Below the pieces are notes generated by a model that saw only the letters and a program-made list of their open reading frames with translations, searched no databases and had not been told where the DNA came from. A program made the position numbers and the translations under genes. Positions 63,139 to 64,000 of a stretch of DNA of 64,000 nt are shown in pieces. Source of the stretch: Streptomyces pinistramenti (GTDB lineage: Bacteria > Actinomycetota > Actinomycetes > Streptomycetales > Streptomycetaceae); the NCBI RefSeq assembly GCF_020564935.1, contig NZ_JAJCXB010000006.1:62001-126000 (forward strand), in the 5' to 3' direction. Position 1 is the stretch's first letter. Each line of letters begins with the position of its first letter.

Positions 63139-64000
63139 ATGGGCATCGGAATCACGCAAGAGCAACGTGACTTGGCCGAGGCGGCGCGCGGCTGGGTCGC
63201 GCGGTCCGTGCCACCCGAAGAGGTGCGCAAGCTGCTCGACACCGCGCCGCCGCCCCACGGCAGGCCCGCCCACTGGGACGCGCTCGCCGCCCAGGGGCTG
63301 CTGGGCCCGCACCTGCCCGAGGCCGCGGGCGGAGGCGGCGGCACCCTCCTGGACCTGGCAGTCGTCCTGGAGGAGCTGGGCGCCGCCGCGTTCCCCGGCC
63401 CGTACCTGCCCAGCGCGCTGGCCGCCGAACTGCTGCGCCGCGGCGGCCTCCACGGCCTCGTGTCCGACCTGGCGGGCGGCGGCCTGATCGGCGCCGTCGC
63501 ACTCGGCACCGGCTCGCTCACCGCCGTCGAAACGGCCGACGGCTACGTCCTGGACGGCACCGCGCCGCCCGTCCTGGCAGGCGGCGACGCGGACCTGATC
63601 GTGCTGGCCGCCGAAACCCGGCCGCAGGGCCCGGAGCCGGACACCGCGGGCCCGGGCGGCGGCGACCCGCGGCCGCCCGGGGCCGTCTGGCTCGCGGTCG
63701 ACGCCGCCGCGCTGTCCGTACGCGTCCAGGAGAGCGCCGACCCGACCCGGCACACCGCCGAGGTGCGCGCCGACGGCGTGCCGGTGCCTGCGGACCGGCT
63801 GCTCGCCGTCGACAGTGCGCTGGTCCGCGACCTGGCCGGAGTGCTGTTCGCCGCCGAGGGCTGCGGCGCGGCCGGGCACAGCCTGCGGACCGCGGCCGAA
63901 CACGCCGCCGTACGCGAGCAGTTCGGGCGCCCCATCGGCCAGTTCCAGGCGGTCAAGCACCTCTGCGCCGACATGCTGGTCCGCTGCGAACAGGCCCGCG
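63139..64000 (+). CDS. Acyl-CoA dehydrogenase (N-terminal part, cut by window edge)
   Basis: 287 residues visible; no stop before the edge. N-terminal helical domain ITQEQRDLAEAARGWVARSV, HWDALAAQGLLGPHLPEAAG and LVVLEELG-like DLAVVLEELGAAAFPGPYLP; the middle beta-domain is diverged; then FAAEGCGAAGHSLRTAAEHA and VREQFGRPIGQFQAVKHLCA, the FAD/substrate helices of FadE proteins. The wording is that of steroid-type FadE heterotetramer or FadE34-like subunits. Controlled by a KstR-type site at the start codon. Confidence 0.88.
   Translation, partial: MGIGITQEQRDLAEAARGWVARSVPPEEVRKLLDTAPPPHGRPAHWDALAAQGLLGPHLPEAAGGGGGTLLDLAVVLEELGAAAFPGPYLPSALAAELLRRGGLHGLVSDLAGGGLIGAVALGTGSLTAVETADGYVLDGTAPPVLAGGDADLIVLAAETRPQGPEPDTAGPGGGDPRPPGAVWLAVDAAALSVRVQESADPTRHTAEVRADGVPVPADRLLAVDSALVRDLAGVLFAAEGCGAAGHSLRTAAEHAAVREQFGRPIGQFQAVKHLCADMLVRCEQAR

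Overview
The window is typical Streptomyces-type actinobacterial chromosome: very high GC, many GTG starts, ATGA/GTGA-coupled operons, and families largely confined to actinomycetes (DUF397 with XRE/DUF5753, DUF6114/DUF6230, the SCO2322 family, CU044_5270, mycothiol-dependent MDMPI-type proteins). I see no insertion sequence, prophage, CRISPR array or rRNA. One tRNA (Val, TAC) is present. Both ends cut genes: a HAD-like hydrolase on the left and an acyl-CoA dehydrogenase on the right.

Layout. 0-5.5 kb: HAD fragment, O-methyltransferase, an FmdB zinc ribbon, and a leftward D-galactonate catabolic operon (GntR regulator, DgoD dehydratase, KDPGal-type aldolase, PfkB kinase). 5.7-11 kb: two membrane or coiled-coil proteins, tRNA-Val, then a WXG100 protein, a coiled-coil/Gly-rich/NlpC-P60 protein and a lipoprotein that look like a small type VII-exported set. 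11-25 kb: DoxX and VOC proteins, a NiCoT cobalt/nickel permease behind a cobalamin riboswitch, a hydrolase, a P-loop kinase, a methyltransferase, a tandem USP with a DosR-like box, DedA, a second DoxX, a secreted HNH nuclease, a FetB-like permease, and a TMEM165-type exporter behind a yybP-ykoY manganese riboswitch. 25-36 kb: a 14-TM efflux pump fused to a winged-helix domain, GNAT, an XRE/DUF397 pair facing three small ORFs, an MhuD-like heme-degrading enzyme, a ProP-like osmoprotectant symporter, an aldo/keto reductase and an ECF sigma factor with its partner. 36-40 kb: an orphan cytochrome oxidase subunit I coupled to a small membrane protein, then a secreted protein and a DUF6230-DUF6114 pair.

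40-64 kb is the most interesting part. A KstR-like TetR repressor lies among a CYP125-like steroid/alkyl P450, a FadA5-like thiolase, an aldehyde dehydrogenase with a [3Fe-4S] ferredoxin, a flavin/F420-type LLM oxidoreductase, a glycosyltransferase-methyltransferase-prenyltransferase-fold cassette and an acyl-CoA dehydrogenase. Four promoter regions carry sites fitting the KstR operator pattern TnnAACnnGTTnnA (three perfect, one with a single mismatch). Three carry a second palindrome, CTGAyGnnnCrTCAG. Together these define a putative steroid or branched-lipid catabolic regulon. Embedded between them is a six-cistron leftward operon behind a second cobalamin riboswitch: a secreted alpha/alpha-toroid protein, an SCO2322-family surface protein, EcfT, two ECF ATPase domains (apparently a fused ATPase broken by a frame change) and an S component. 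This looks like a B12 uptake system with a transcobalamin-like capture stage.

All assignments come from reading sequence and remembered family features. No database search was run.
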